Positions 34,638 to 44,381 of a stretch of 64,000 nucleotides of DNA are shown here, in pieces. The stretch comes from Ensifer sp. WSM1721. Its GTDB lineage: Bacteria > Pseudomonadota > Alphaproteobacteria > Rhizobiales > Rhizobiaceae. The notes beneath the pieces are model-generated. The model ran no database searches. It was not told where the DNA came from and saw only the letters and a program-made list of their open reading frames with translations. Numbering within the stretch: position 1 is the stretch's first letter; each line of letters opens with the position of its first letter. The DNA lies in the NCBI RefSeq assembly GCF_000513895.2, contig NZ_CP165782.1, positions 1,798,001 to 1,862,000 of the forward strand, written 5' to 3'. Made by a program: the position numbers and the translations under genes.

Positions 34638-36092
34638 TTACCCCAACAGGCGGTCGACCCATGCCCGATCAAGCACCGCCTCGAGCCCGGCGGCGATTTC
34701 GTCGAGGGCCGCATCCACCGAGCCGCGGTAATTGCCTCCGCCTCCCTCGATCCCGAAGCTCTTGAGTAGAGCCGCGCGATAGGCGTCGCTTCCGAAGAGG
34801 CCGTGCAGATAGGTGCCCATCACTCTGCCGTCGGCGGACATCGCCCCGTCCGGGCGACTGTCGATCGAGACCGGCGCCCGGGCACAATCGGCGCCCGTCG
34901 TTTTGCCGAGATGGATTTCGTAACCTTCGAGCGCCACGTCGTGCTCCAGCGACCAGGCGCGGCTGTTGCGCACCGTCTTTTCCGGTGCCATCTCGGTTTC
35001 GATCGCGAGCAGCCCGAGGCCGGCGATCTCCCGCTCGCTTCCCTCTATCCCAAGCGGGTCGGCGACGCGGCTGCCCAGCATCTGGTAGCCGCCGCAAATG
35101 CCGATCACCCGACCGCCGCGACGGAGGTGGCGTTCAAGGTCCCGATCCCAGCCTTGGGCGCGGAAATCCTTGAGATCGGCAATGGTCGATTTCGAACCCG
35201 GGATGACGACTAGAGCGGCATCCTCCGGAAGCGGTGTGCCGGGCCGGACGAAAACGATGTCCACTTGCGGTTCGGCCGCCAGCGGATCGAGATCGTCGAA
35301 ATTGGCGATCCGCGACAGGACCGGCACGGCGACCTTCAGCGCCTTGCCTTCACCGCGCGCCAGCCTCTCGAGCACGACGGAATCCTCGGCAGGCAGCCGC
35401 GCAGCGCTTTTCAGCCAGGGGACGACACCGAAACAGGGCCAGTCGGTGAAGCGGCGGATCGCCGCGATCCCCTCGTCGAAAAGCGTGACGTCGCCGCGGA
35501 ACTTGTTGATGAGATAGCCGCTGACCATTTGCCGGTCCTCCTCCGGGAGGATCGCGTGTGTCCCGACCAGAGAAGCGATGACGCCGCCGCGATCGATGTC
35601 GCCGACCAGAACCACGGGCACACCGGCGCGGATGGCAAAGCCCATATTGGCGATGTCGCCGGCGCGCAGATTGATTTCCGCGGGCGAGCCCGCACCTTCG
35701 ACAATCACGAGATCGGCGCCGGCGGAGACCTGCTCGAAACTCTCCATCACCGCGCCGAGAAGCCTCGGCTTCAACGCCTGGTATTCCCTGCCCTTCGCCT
35801 GCCCTGCGACTTTGCCCTGAAGGATGATCTGGCTGCCCACATCCGATTGCGGCTTCAGCAAAACCGGGTTCATGTGCACGGAAGACGCCACGCGCGCGGC
35901 CAGCGCCTGCAGCCATTGCGCCCGGCCGATCTCTCCGCCGTCGTCGGCGACGGCCGCGTTGTTCGACATGTTCTGCGGCTTGAACGGCCTGACTTTCAGA
36001 CCGCGATTGGAGGCGAGGCGGCAGAGGCCGGCGACCAATACCGATTTTCCGACATCGGAGCCGGTTCCCTGCAGCATGATCTTGCGTGTCAT
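34638..36092 (-). CDS. cobQ: Cobyric acid synthase CobQ
   Basis: 484 residues. It amidates four side chains of adenosylcobyrinic acid diamide with glutamine and ATP. It has an N-terminal P-loop ([20 protein letters not shown]), the NMSNNAAV motif, and a C-terminal glutaminase domain with catalytic Cys in [16 protein letters not shown] and [14 protein letters not shown]. Length and motifs are complete. It is unlinked to the other cob operons by 4.5 kb and has no recognisable riboswitch upstream. Confidence 0.96.
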   Translation of the reverse strand: MTRKIMLQGTGSDVGKSVLVAGLCRLASNRGLKVRPFKPQNMSNNAAVADDGGEIGRAQWLQALAARVASSVHMNPVLLKPQSDVGSQIILQGKVAGQAKGREYQALKPRLLGAVMESFEQVSAGADLVIVEGAGSPAEINLRAGDIANMGFAIRAGVPVVLVGDIDRGGVIASLVGTHAILPEEDRQMVSGYLINKFRGDVTLFDEGIAAIRRFTDWPCFGVVPWLKSAARLPAEDSVVLERLARGEGKALKVAVPVLSRIANFDDLDPLAAEPQVDIVFVRPGTPLPEDAALVVIPGSKSTIADLKDFRAQGWDRDLERHLRRGGRVIGICGGYQMLGSRVADPLGIEGSEREIAGLGLLAIETEMAPEKTVRNSRAWSLEHDVALEGYEIHLGKTTGADCARAPVSIDSRPDGAMSADGRVMGTYLHGLFGSDAYRAALLKSFGIEGGGGNYRGSVDAALDEIAAGLEAVLDRAWVDRLLG

Positions 36093-36316
36093 GCCGTTCC
36101 CGTAGCACCGAAACCTTCTGTGGCAAAGCGGTGTCTTGAAGCGATTTTCGCCGCAATTGCGCCACCGGTGCTCACGGCCTGTTTCAGGCCTTCAGCAAGC
36201 TTGCGGAATTACGACATGCTATGGCGAGTTTGGCATTCAAAAATCAGCGGCGCATGCCTATATCACCGGCATCGAAAACACCCCGGAAATCCGGCCCTCC
36301 CAAGGTAGAAAGAGCC

Positions 36317-36460
36317 ATGCTGTTCGTTTTCAGCAAACCCAATTTCGTGCAGATTGCCTGGAACTCCAAGGCGCCAAAGAGTCAGTCCCGCGAGCGCAAC
36401 ATTGCAATGGACGTGCCGTTCGGCCCGCTCGGTCTCATCCGCACGTCCAACGTCGGATAA
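36317..36460 (+). CDS. Possible 47-residue protein
   Basis: Begins MLFVFSKPNFVQIAWNSKA and ends FGPLGLIRTSNVG. A purine-rich AAGGTAGAAAGAG precedes ATG 36317. There are no known motifs and no membrane segment. It is short and could be a chance frame; kept because of the ribosome site. Confidence 0.35.
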   Translation: MLFVFSKPNFVQIAWNSKAPKSQSRERNIAMDVPFGPLGLIRTSNVG

Positions 36461-36493
36461 AGAAGCAAACTCCCAGCCTGCTGGATGTCGCCC

Positions 36494-36533
36494 AAAAGTG
36501 CGCAACGGTTTTGGGACAGTGATATGCACAAGG
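36494..36533 (+). repeat. Short dispersed rhizobial repeat, copy 2
   Basis: AAAGTGCGCAACGGTTTTGG then GACAGTGATATGCACAAGG; same orientation and same layout as the copy at 11651, about 70% identical by eye. Confidence 0.55.
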
Positions 36534-36932
36534 ATCTGAAGCGGCTTCGCTCCGGCAGCTTCTTTTTTTCCTTGACGGCGGCGACTTTCACCGAGCGCTC
36601 AACGCGAAAACCGCACCCAACCACTGAAACGGAAGGATGCGGCCGCGAAAATCGGGTCCGGTACGCACTACCTGATCCGGACCTGCGGCAGTCGCCCGCC
36701 GCAGGCAAACAATTATCCCGACAACGTTACCGTATGGTTATTGAGCCCTTAACCAAAGGTGAATTCCGCTTTTTTCTCTCGCTCCTCAAAACGGCGAGCG
36801 AGGCCATCCATCACGACCGCAGCCGACGCATCCAAGAGGTTGATTTCTCATCGGGAACACTTAGGCTGTTAAGAGGAGATTGATCCGGCACTCGACCGTG
36901 CGCGGTGCAAAGATTTGGGGAGCTCGGACAAT

Positions 36933-37931
36933 ATGAAAGAACTCCTTGCTTCCTCGGTTCTTGCCGCGGGCATCTGGGCCCTGGCGGCGCCCGCCGGAGC
37001 TGCGGAATGCGGCGAGGTCAGCATTGCCGAAATGAACTGGGCCTCCGCCGGCATTGCGGCACATGTGGACAAGTTCATTCTGGAAAACGGCTATGGTTGC
37101 ACGGTCACGCTTGTCGCGGGCGACACGATGCCGACCTTCGCTTCGATGAACGAAAAGGCCGAGCCGGACGTGGCGCCGGAACTCTGGATCAACTCCGTGC
37201 GGACTTCTTTGAATGAGGCGGTGAAGGACGGTCGCCTTATTGAAGGCGCCAAGATCTTGAGCGAGGGCGGCGTCGAAGGCTGGTGGATTCCGAAGTTCAT
37301 TGCCGACGCGCACCCCGAGATCAGAACGGTCCAGGACGCGTTGAAGCGTCCGGACCTTTTCCCCTCCCCTGAGCATCCCCCCAAGGGAGCGGTCCATAAT
37401 TGTCCCGCCGGCTGGAACTGCCGGATCTCGACGGCCAATCTCTACAAGGCGCTCGAAGCGGAGAAGGCCGGCTTCGAGCTGATTGACACGGTCTCCGCCG
37501 CCGGCCTCGACGGCTCGATCGCCAACGCATTCGAGAAGAAGACCGGCTGGCTCGGCTATTATTGGGCGCCGACCGCCATCCTCGGCAAATACGAGATGGC
37601 GCTGTTGTCCTTCGGGGTCGATCACGACCGATCGGAATGGGACTCCTGCTCGGCCGTTCCCGACTGCCCGAATCCGAAGGTGAACTCCTATCCCGTGTCC
37701 GACGTCTATACGGTGGTGACTAAATCCTTTGCCGAAAAGGCCGGTGTCGCCATGGACTACGTAAAGACGCGCAGTTGGGACAACGCGACAGTCAACAAGG
37801 TGCTGGCCTGGATGGATCAGAACCAGGGCACCAACGAGCACGCGGCACGATATTTCCTCGAGAACTTCCAGGGCACGTGGACGCAGTGGGTCAGTCCGGA
37901 GGTCGCGGAAAAGGTCAAGGGCGCTCTCTGA
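36933..37931 (+). CDS. Betaine/choline-type ABC transporter substrate-binding protein
   Basis: 332 residues of the OpuAC/ProX family. A signal peptide (MKELLASSVLAAGIWALAAP, cut near AGA-AECG) leads into GEVSIAEMNWASAGIAAHVD, the usual opening for quaternary-ammonium binding proteins. Several Trp/Tyr pairs (EGWWIPKF, GWLGYYWAP, TWTQWVSP) could form the aromatic cage for a trimethylammonium group. Three Cys near the middle (HNCPAGWNC, DSCSAVPDC) may form disulfides. GGGGAG precedes ATG 36933. It is followed by an ATPase gene but no permease. Glycine betaine or a related betaine is the likely ligand (inference). Confidence 0.87.
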   Translation: MKELLASSVLAAGIWALAAPAGAAECGEVSIAEMNWASAGIAAHVDKFILENGYGCTVTLVAGDTMPTFASMNEKAEPDVAPELWINSVRTSLNEAVKDGRLIEGAKILSEGGVEGWWIPKFIADAHPEIRTVQDALKRPDLFPSPEHPPKGAVHNCPAGWNCRISTANLYKALEAEKAGFELIDTVSAAGLDGSIANAFEKKTGWLGYYWAPTAILGKYEMALLSFGVDHDRSEWDSCSAVPDCPNPKVNSYPVSDVYTVVTKSFAEKAGVAMDYVKTRSWDNATVNKVLAWMDQNQGTNEHAARYFLENFQGTWTQWVSPEVAEKVKGAL

Positions 37932-38143
37932 CAGCGGGCCGAATGCATGATACTTACTGAGTGCGACGCAGTATCGTCGTCTGCGTCGCAAACAGCACAG
38001 CGGACGGCATGTTCCGCTGTCACATTTTTGATGCGGGGAGCAGAAGAGCCCACAAACGAACTGCGCACGGAGAGCCGCAAACCGCTTTCCGCAGACGCAA
38101 GCGGCCGAAAGACGCTTCCAGCCGAGAAGGGGAAAGGTTGTTT

Positions 38144-39190
38144 ATGGCAAGTCACGCAATCGAGGTGAAGAACCTCTACAAGATCTTCGGCCCCCGTGGC
38201 GAGGAGTATGTCGATGTCGTCAAGAACGGCATGGGCAAGACCGAGCTCAACGAAAAGCACGGCCACGTGCTCGGCCTGCAGGACATCAACATCTCCATGC
38301 CTGGCGGCTGCATCACGGTCGTGATGGGACTGTCCGGCTCCGGCAAGTCGACGCTGATCCGCCACATCAACCGGCTGATCGATCCGACCGCCGGCGAGGT
38401 TCTCTACGACGGCGTGGACGTCTGCAAGATGAACGAAAGCGACCTTCGCGCGTTCCGCCGCAACAAGACGGCGATGGTGTTCCAGAAATTCGCGCTGCTG
38501 CCGCATCGCAACGTCCTCGAAAACACCATCTACGGCCTTGAGATCCAGGGTGTGGAGCGGCGCGAAAGTGAAAAGCGCGCGCTCGGCTGGATCGACCGCG
38601 TGGGCCTCAAGGGCTTCGAGAAGCACTATCCGAACCAGCTTTCCGGTGGCATGCAGCAGCGCGTCGGCCTTGCCCGGGCGCTCACCAACGACGCCGAGAT
38701 CCTCCTGATGGACGAGGCCTATTCGGCGCTCGACCCGCTGATCCGCGTAGACATGCAATCGGTGCTGCTCGAACTGCAGAAGGAATTGAAGAAGACCGTC
38801 GTCTTTATCACGCATGATCTAGACGAGGCTCTGAGGCTCGGCGACAAGATCGCTATCCTGCGCGACGGCCGCGTCGTGCAGCAGGGCACCGGCCAGGAGA
38901 TCGTGCTGTCGCCGGCCGACGACTACATCACGGCCTTCGTCAAGGAGGTGAACCGAGGACGCGTGATCAATGTCGAGACGATCATGCGGCCTCTCTCCGG
39001 CAATCCGGAAGGCCTGCCGCTGGCGGCCGGCACCGTCCTTGAAGCGGCCGCCCGGACGATGACGGGCGCCCATATCAACACCGCGCATGTCGTCGACACC
39101 AATGGCCGCCCGATCGGCGCCATCGACCTGCAGACGATCATCGCCGCCATGGTGACGCCGACCGGTCACGTCGCCCGCAAGGCGGCGTGA
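38144..39190 (+). CDS. ProV/OpuAA-type betaine ABC transporter ATP-binding protein
   Basis: 348-residue ATPase. It has the ProV-like N-terminus IEVKNLYKIFGPR, Walker A MGLSGSGKSTLIRHINRLID, the Q-loop VFQKFALLPHRNVLEN, signature LSGGMQQRVGLARAL and Walker B EILLMDEAYSALDPLIR. A shortened C-terminal CBS-like part follows (NGRPIGAIDLQTIIAAMV). ATG 38144 follows GGGGAAAGG. A 212-bp gap separates it from the binding-protein gene and contains no permease remnant. The permease must be elsewhere or lost. Confidence 0.92.
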   Translation: MASHAIEVKNLYKIFGPRGEEYVDVVKNGMGKTELNEKHGHVLGLQDINISMPGGCITVVMGLSGSGKSTLIRHINRLIDPTAGEVLYDGVDVCKMNESDLRAFRRNKTAMVFQKFALLPHRNVLENTIYGLEIQGVERRESEKRALGWIDRVGLKGFEKHYPNQLSGGMQQRVGLARALTNDAEILLMDEAYSALDPLIRVDMQSVLLELQKELKKTVVFITHDLDEALRLGDKIAILRDGRVVQQGTGQEIVLSPADDYITAFVKEVNRGRVINVETIMRPLSGNPEGLPLAAGTVLEAAARTMTGAHINTAHVVDTNGRPIGAIDLQTIIAAMVTPTGHVARKAA

Positions 39191-39236
39191 ACTGCGCCCC
39201 AGGCGGTAGAAAGGCTCTGGGCGACCATGCCGTTGG

Positions 39237-39647
39237 CTACACGGCCGCCTGCAATTTGCCGCTGATGAAGCGAAACTCCTGCGTCTTGCCGCCGTAGCCG
39301 TAGGCCGCGGCGGACACCTCGTGGACGAGCACATAGCTCTCTGGATGCACCTTTCCGAGGAGGAGTTCGAATGCGGCGAAGATCGCCTCGATATAGCGTG
39401 CTACTTCCTCCTTCGTATTGGTGCCGTCGACGACCTTGATATCGAGCCAGAAACTGTCGGTCTCTTGAGATGCGATCGACTTCCCGCCGGCAAACCAGTG
39501 CTGCGGATCGATATAGGTGATGGCGACCGCCGTGACAGTCGGATCCTTGCGTAAGTGAAGCTGCGTCAGCTCGCTTACCGCAGAAGCGATTTTCTCGGAC
39601 ATTTTCGGGTCGGGTCGGGCGGTGACAAAGATATTGATGATCGGCAT
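39237..39647 (-). CDS. Tautomerase family protein
   Basis: 136 residues beginning MPIINIFVTARPDPKMSEKI, with the N-terminal Pro that serves as catalytic base in the 4-oxalocrotonate tautomerase superfamily. Longer than the 62-residue 4-OT type and closer to the 130-residue fused or cis-CaaD-like forms. It is divergent from a LysR gene that probably controls it. The substrate is unknown. Confidence 0.85.
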   Translation of the reverse strand: MPIINIFVTARPDPKMSEKIASAVSELTQLHLRKDPTVTAVAITYIDPQHWFAGGKSIASQETDSFWLDIKVVDGTNTKEEVARYIEAIFAAFELLLGKVHPESYVLVHEVSAAAYGYGGKTQEFRFISGKLQAAV

Positions 39648-39732
39648 GGAAAGCTCCTTCCTGGGTTGATGTCAGTGTCACGATCAGCCTGCCATCATCG
39701 ATGAATCAGAAAAATCGAATTGTTTCGCATAA

Positions 39733-39755
39733 ATAGTTCCATATTATCGAACTAT
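39733..39755. promoter_or_regulatory. Inverted repeat at LysR start (likely LysR binding site)
   Basis: ATAGTTC - 9 bp - GAACTAT, an interrupted palindrome overlapping the LysR start codon and lying about 85 bp upstream of the divergent tautomerase gene. The layout fits the autorepression/activation site of a LysR regulator. Confidence 0.6.
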
Positions 39756-40617
39756 GAGAATGATCGATCCCGACCTGCTGCGAACCTTTCTTGCCTTTGC
39801 CGAAGGCGGGTCGCTCGCTCGCGCCGCAGCGGCGGTCAATCGGTCGCCATCGGCCGTGACGGCGCAGATGCAACGGCTCGAAGCGCTCGTCGGCGAACCC
39901 CTTCTCGCGCCGGTGGGGCGCGGACGAGCAATGACCCCGGTCGGCGAGGAATTCGTGGATCATGCCCGCCGCATTCTCGACGCCCATCGGGACGCCTGGC
40001 TCAGCCTCAAGGGTGCCCGGGCAGATGGCCGGATCGCGCTCGGCTGTACCCAGGACTTCGCCGAAGCAGCCCTGCCCGCCCTGCTGCGCCGGTTTGCCCG
40101 GTCCCATCCGCGGGTTCGCCTCGATCTCAGGATCGGCAGGACGAAGGAGCTGACCGCGGCCTACGAGCAGGGCCAGATCGACATTCTGCTGACAATGCGA
40201 CAGGGGCCCTTGGCTGACGAGCTTTTGGTGCTGCGAGAGCCGATGGTCTGGTTGTGCTCCGCAGCCGGCCTGGCCTCCGCCGAGCTCGAGCTCCCATTGG
40301 CAGTGCTCGATCCGCCCTGCGGCTTCCGCGCGACCGCCATCGCCGCGCTCGATGCCGCCGGCCGTTCATTTCGGATCGCCGCCACCAGCCCAAGTCTTTC
40401 CGGCCTGCGCGCCGCTGTGTTAAGCGGCATCGCGGTCACGACACGCACCGAACGCTTTCTCGGCTCCGGCATAGTGGCCGCGCCGCGGCATCTGGAACTA
40501 CCGGCGCTGCCGGACGCGGAATTCGGCCTGCGCTTACGTGCCCAGGCTGATAGCGCCTCGGCCGACCTCGCGGCCCTGCTAGCGGATGAACTGCCGCGAT
40601 TGACCGCAGATACTTGA
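39754..40617 (+). CDS. LysR-family transcriptional regulator
   Basis: 287 residues. The winged helix-turn-helix is at the N-terminus (DLLRTFLAFAEGGSLARAAA, then AVNRSPSAVTAQMQRLEALV), followed by the periplasmic-binding-like effector domain. It is divergent from the tautomerase gene, with an inverted repeat between, so that gene is the probable target. The effector is unknown. Confidence 0.9.
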   Translation: MRMIDPDLLRTFLAFAEGGSLARAAAAVNRSPSAVTAQMQRLEALVGEPLLAPVGRGRAMTPVGEEFVDHARRILDAHRDAWLSLKGARADGRIALGCTQDFAEAALPALLRRFARSHPRVRLDLRIGRTKELTAAYEQGQIDILLTMRQGPLADELLVLREPMVWLCSAAGLASAELELPLAVLDPPCGFRATAIAALDAAGRSFRIAATSPSLSGLRAAVLSGIAVTTRTERFLGSGIVAAPRHLELPALPDAEFGLRLRAQADSASADLAALLADELPRLTADT

Positions 40618-40688
40618 GGCGCCCAAAAGCCATCGCCGCGAAGCCGGAGGCATGGAGGCGTATTTAGTTTGATTGCCGATTGCAAAGA

Positions 40689-40708
40689 CATAAAGATATC
40701 TTTATATG
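40689..40708. promoter_or_regulatory. Palindromic operator upstream of betaine-homocysteine methyltransferase
   Basis: CATAAAGATATCTTTATATG contains the perfect 16-bp palindrome ATAAAGATATCTTTAT, 31 bp before the bmt start. It resembles the operator of the ArsR-type methionine-cycle regulator SahR described in proteobacteria (recalled, not checked). Its position suits repression of bmt transcription. Confidence 0.65.
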
Positions 40709-40739
40709 TTGCTGCAACTCATTCAGCCGGGAAAAACCG

Positions 40740-41756
40740 ATGTCCGTTGCCTCCAATGTCCTTTCCGATCTCCTCGCCCAAAAGGGGGTGTTGCTCGCCG
40801 ACGGTGCCACGGGCACGTCGCTCTTCGCCATGGGGCTCGAGGCCGGTGAAGCGCCGGAACTCTGGAACGAGACGAAGCCGGAAAACATCACCAAGCTGCA
40901 CCAGGACTTCGTCGATGCCGGCGCCGATATCATTCTCACCAATTCCTTCGGCGGCACGCGTCATCGCCTGAAGCTGCATCAGGCCGACGACCGCGTGCAT
41001 GCGCTCAACAAGCGCGCCGCCGAAATCGCCCGAGCGGTTGCCGACAAGGCGCCGCGCAAGGTCATCACGGCCGGCTCGGTCGGACCGACCGGAGAATTGC
41101 TGATACCGCTCGGCGCACTCTCCTATGAGGATGCCGTGTCGGCTTTTGTCGAGCAGATCGAGGGCCTCAAGGCCGGCGGCGCGGAGGTCGCCTGGATCGA
41201 AACAATGTCCTCGCCCGACGAGATCCGCGCAGCAGCCGAAGCCGCCGCCAAGGTTGGCCTTCCCTTCGTCTATACCGGCTCCTTCGATACCGCCGGCAAG
41301 ACGATGATGGGTCTGCATCCGAAGGACATTCACGGGGTTGCCGCCGATATCGGCGACGGTCCGGTCGCCGTCGGCGCCAATTGCGGCGTCGGTGCCTCCG
41401 ACATCCTTTCCTCGCTGCTGGATATGAGCGCCGCGAGCCCGGAGTCGACCATCGTCGTCAAAGGCAATTGCGGCATTCCGGAATTCCGCGGGTCCGAGAT
41501 CCACTATTCCGGCACGCCGCCGCTGATGGCGGAATATGCCCGACTGGCGGTCGACGCCGGCGCCAAGATCATCGGCGGCTGCTGCGGCACTTCCTGCAAT
41601 CACCTCGCCGCAATGCGGCTTGCGCTCGACAATCACACGAAGGGCGAGCGCCCGACCCTTGAGGTGATCATCGAAAAGATCGGCCCCTTGCGCAACAAGA
41701 CGGCAAACGAAGGCCCCGCAGCACCGGCACGCGAAAGACGGAGCCGGCGCGCCTAG
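40740..41756 (+). CDS. bmt: Betaine-homocysteine S-methyltransferase
   Basis: 338 residues of the Pfam S-methyl_trans family. It moves a methyl group from glycine betaine to homocysteine, giving methionine and dimethylglycine. The N-terminal block VLLADGATGTSLFAMGLEAG and the zinc-thiolate motif GGCCGTSCNH, with the upstream Cys in VVKGNCGIPEF, are complete. There is no cobalamin domain. ATG 40740 has GGGA at modest spacing. It sits between the betaine transporter pieces and the corrinoid methyltransferase cluster. Confidence 0.9.
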   Translation: MSVASNVLSDLLAQKGVLLADGATGTSLFAMGLEAGEAPELWNETKPENITKLHQDFVDAGADIILTNSFGGTRHRLKLHQADDRVHALNKRAAEIARAVADKAPRKVITAGSVGPTGELLIPLGALSYEDAVSAFVEQIEGLKAGGAEVAWIETMSSPDEIRAAAEAAAKVGLPFVYTGSFDTAGKTMMGLHPKDIHGVAADIGDGPVAVGANCGVGASDILSSLLDMSAASPESTIVVKGNCGIPEFRGSEIHYSGTPPLMAEYARLAVDAGAKIIGGCCGTSCNHLAAMRLALDNHTKGERPTLEVIIEKIGPLRNKTANEGPAAPARERRSRRA

Positions 41757-41768
41757 AGGCCCTTTCAC

Positions 41769-43734
41769 CTAAAGGGTGGAAGTATCGAGCGCGCCCGCGG
41801 GCATCACCACGCCGGAGAGGACATTGTGCTCGGCCGCGTCGACGAAGGTGCGGTAGAAGTTGAAGGAGAGGCCCATCTGGCGTGAGCCGCGGGCCGAGAA
41901 GTGTCCGTAATCCTCGAAAAGCGCGACGCCCTTATCTTCGACCTTGCAGAAGACTTCGTTGCAAAGATAGTCCATGAAGCTGACCACAGGATAGTCGTGG
42001 GCGATATCGGCGATGACCTGGAGCACGTCCTTGTTGTCGGCGCGGACATCCTTCAGCGACAACTCACATCGCTCGATCGGCTGCCCCAAAAGCCTCGCTC
42101 TCGCGACGCAGGGACCGGTATCCCTACCATTCTGCGGCGGCGGCGCCACCCAAACCGTCTTGAAACCGTTCGCCTCCAGCCAGGCAAGGGTCGAACGGGA
42201 GTCATCGATGAGCGTCTTGATGTCGGCGGGAACCTCCCGACGCCCGTCGAGAAGCACCGTCTTTTCGTTCAAATACTGGCTGAGCTGCGATGAGAGCACA
42301 ACATAGCGGATCGACCTGTTGGCGAGCAGGAAGCGCCTGACATCCGCATTGTGCTGAACACATGCCTCCGACCAGCCGCGTCCAAGCCGGGGCAGAACGG
42401 GCGCTAGGTCCAAAAACGGGCCGCAATTGTTCTTGGTGAGTTGCACCAGCCGCACGTCGGGCTTCGAAGCAATAATGCCGTCGACGAGATGTCGGGCGTA
42501 GGAGTCGCCCCAGACCGCAATTTCCGGCTTTGGACTCGTCGCGCATTTGAGGTCGATGACTGCGTCGCACTCCTTGGCGAGGCCGACGCTCGGCTCGATC
42601 AGCCGCGCAAGCTCACGGTTACGGGATGCGAACCCGTCGGTGCCGTCAAGGCTCAGACCCGCCACCATCGCGGCGCCGCCAACGGTGAGCGTCAAGGCAA
42701 AAACGACCCCACGGGCGCGCGAGCAGGTTTGCGGAACGGCAGCTCGACGTAGCGCCAGCTCAGATAGGCGAGTACCAGACACAGCCCCAGCAGGAGGATG
42801 TAGCCCATGGGCGAATCTCGTCGATCGCGCGTAACCGCGCGAAGGCCAAGACCGGCTGGTGCCAGAGATAGAGGCTGTAGCTCATGAGGCCGATCGCCAC
42901 CAGCGGCCGGGCGCACAACAGCCTGCCGACAAGCGTATCCGCCCGCCCAAAAGCGAGCACCGATGCGGTCCCAAGCACCACCGGCACCGTCGTCCATCCC
43001 GGATAGAACGCGGATTCGCGGACCAGAAGATAACTTGCAACAATGGCAAAGAGGCCGAAGCCGGCTGCAAACTCGCGAAAGCCTTTGGAAAGACGGAAAT
43101 AGTCCTCGCCAGCGAGCGCGAGCATCGCGCCGACACCGAGTTCCCAAAGCCGGCTTGGCAACAGGTAGAAGTTTGCCGCCGGATCGACGCGGGCGAGAAT
43201 CTGCGTCGCACCAAAACTGAGGACACACGCCGCGACCAACACCTTCAGCACCGTCTCTACCGGATAGCGTCGAAGTGCCAGAAAAAACAACGGAAGGACG
43301 ATGTAGAACTGTTCCTCGACGGCCAGCGACCAGGTGTGCAGGAGCGGCATCAATTCGCTGCTTGGCGCGAAATAGCCGGTCTCGTTCCAGAACACGAAGT
43401 TCGATCCGAACAGATTTAGGGCGTAGAGACTCTTGCCGAAATCATTGAGCTCCTGCGGCAGCATCCACATGACGGCGAAGATCGTCGACACCAGGCATAC
43501 GAAGAACAATGCCGGCGCCAACCGGCGAGCACGGCGCTCATAGAAGGAGACGATGCTGAAGCGCCCCTCACGAATTTCGCGGTGAATGATCGACGTGATG
43601 AGGAAGCCGCTTACGACAAAGAAGACGTCGACACCGGCAAATCCGCCCCCGATGAAGTCGAAACCTGCATGGAAAAAGAGGACGGGCACGACTGCGATCG
43701 CTCGCAGTCCATCGATTTCGGGTCTGTAATGCAT
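41769..43734 (-). pseudogene. Acyltransferase 3 / SGNH protein (OafA-like), broken by two frameshifts
   Basis: Three consecutive frames together give one O-acetyltransferase of about 650 residues. Residues 1-315 (from ATG 43734, IDGLRAIAVVPVLFFHAGF) are the acyltransferase-3 membrane domain. The next part, PMGYILLLGLCLVLAYLSWR then YVELPFRKPARAP, is in a second frame (about 42810-42700). The periplasmic SGNH domain (EIAVWGDSYARHLVDG, catalytic DYGHFSARGS) is in a third frame to 41769. Two indels within about 100 bp are needed. The intermediate piece is well preserved, so the lesions are recent or are sequencing errors. The intact family acetylates surface polysaccharides. Confidence 0.85.
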
Positions 43735-43953
43735 CAGGAACGCCTGTTGGAGGACCGCCCATTACCACGGCCTCCGCCGACGAGCCACCGCGCCGCCCGG
43801 TATATCCACATTTGTGCGAATTCTAAGGCAGCTTCCGCCCCGTCGGATAGAAATGATAGCCGTAGCGTCCGCGGCGGAACCCATGTCCGTTGTTGCGCAT
43901 CGTCGGCGGCTCGCCTATCCGCACAGGACATTCAATACGAGGGAGACGATTCC

Positions 43954-44298
43954 ATGAGTGGGCCAGCCGCCTTTCCGGACCGGGATTCGACCGCCGCCAA
44001 GCTTTCGAGCTTCGGCGATACCGATCAGGCCTTCATCAGGCTGCTGATGGAAAATCCCGAACAAGACGAGAATTTGCTGGAGGGGCTCTACCGCCACCTC
44101 GACGTCGCCGCGGAAGCGCGCTTCCTGAATTCGTTAAAGCTCGAAAAGCTCGGAGAGTGGCTCGGCAACGAGGCGCCGCCCCGCTTGCAGATGAGGCTCA
44201 TGGAAGCTGGCCGCTCCAGCCAGCATCCGGCTTACCAGGCCTTCAGGGCTGGGCTGCACAAATCCGGCGGATTGCAGCGCGCCTTCCCGAAGGTCTGA
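43954..44298 (+). CDS. Conserved protein of unknown function
   Basis: 114 residues, mainly helical and acidic in the middle (DQAFIRLLMENPEQDENLLE, AARFLNSLKLEKLGEWLG-like). ATG 43954 has GGGAG 9 bp upstream. No signal peptide, membrane segment or motif. It ends at a strong terminator shared with the convergent gene. Not recognised. Confidence 0.65.
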   Translation: MSGPAAFPDRDSTAAKLSSFGDTDQAFIRLLMENPEQDENLLEGLYRHLDVAAEARFLNSLKLEKLGEWLGNEAPPRLQMRLMEAGRSSQHPAYQAFRAGLHKSGGLQRAFPKV

Positions 44299-44334
44299 AG
44301 GGCCTCAGCCGCCTCACGCGGCATGCATCCCACC

Positions 44335-44363
44335 GATCGCTCCCCGCCTGGCGGGGAGCGATC
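44335..44363. terminator. Bidirectional terminator hairpin
   Basis: 13-bp stem GATCGCTCCCCGC / GCGGGGAGCGATC with loop CTG, between the convergent genes ending at 44298 and 44382. Followed on the plus strand by TATTCTT. Confidence 0.8.
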
Positions 44364-44381
44364 TATTCTTCGCGCCGCGGT

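Larger units (their letters stand above)
36093..36932. other. Intergenic region cobQ / betaine-binding protein
   Basis: 840 bp with one possible small gene (36317-36460) and a short repeat (36494-36533). The rest, including an open frame spanning 36485-36883, shows no codon bias or ribosome site. The promoter of the binding-protein gene is presumably in the AT-richer part around 36720-36780. Confidence 0.5.

Noticed and set aside
36485..36883. 133-codon frame downstream of the small gene at 36317
   Set aside because: It begins inside a dispersed repeat, has no ribosome site and no coding character.
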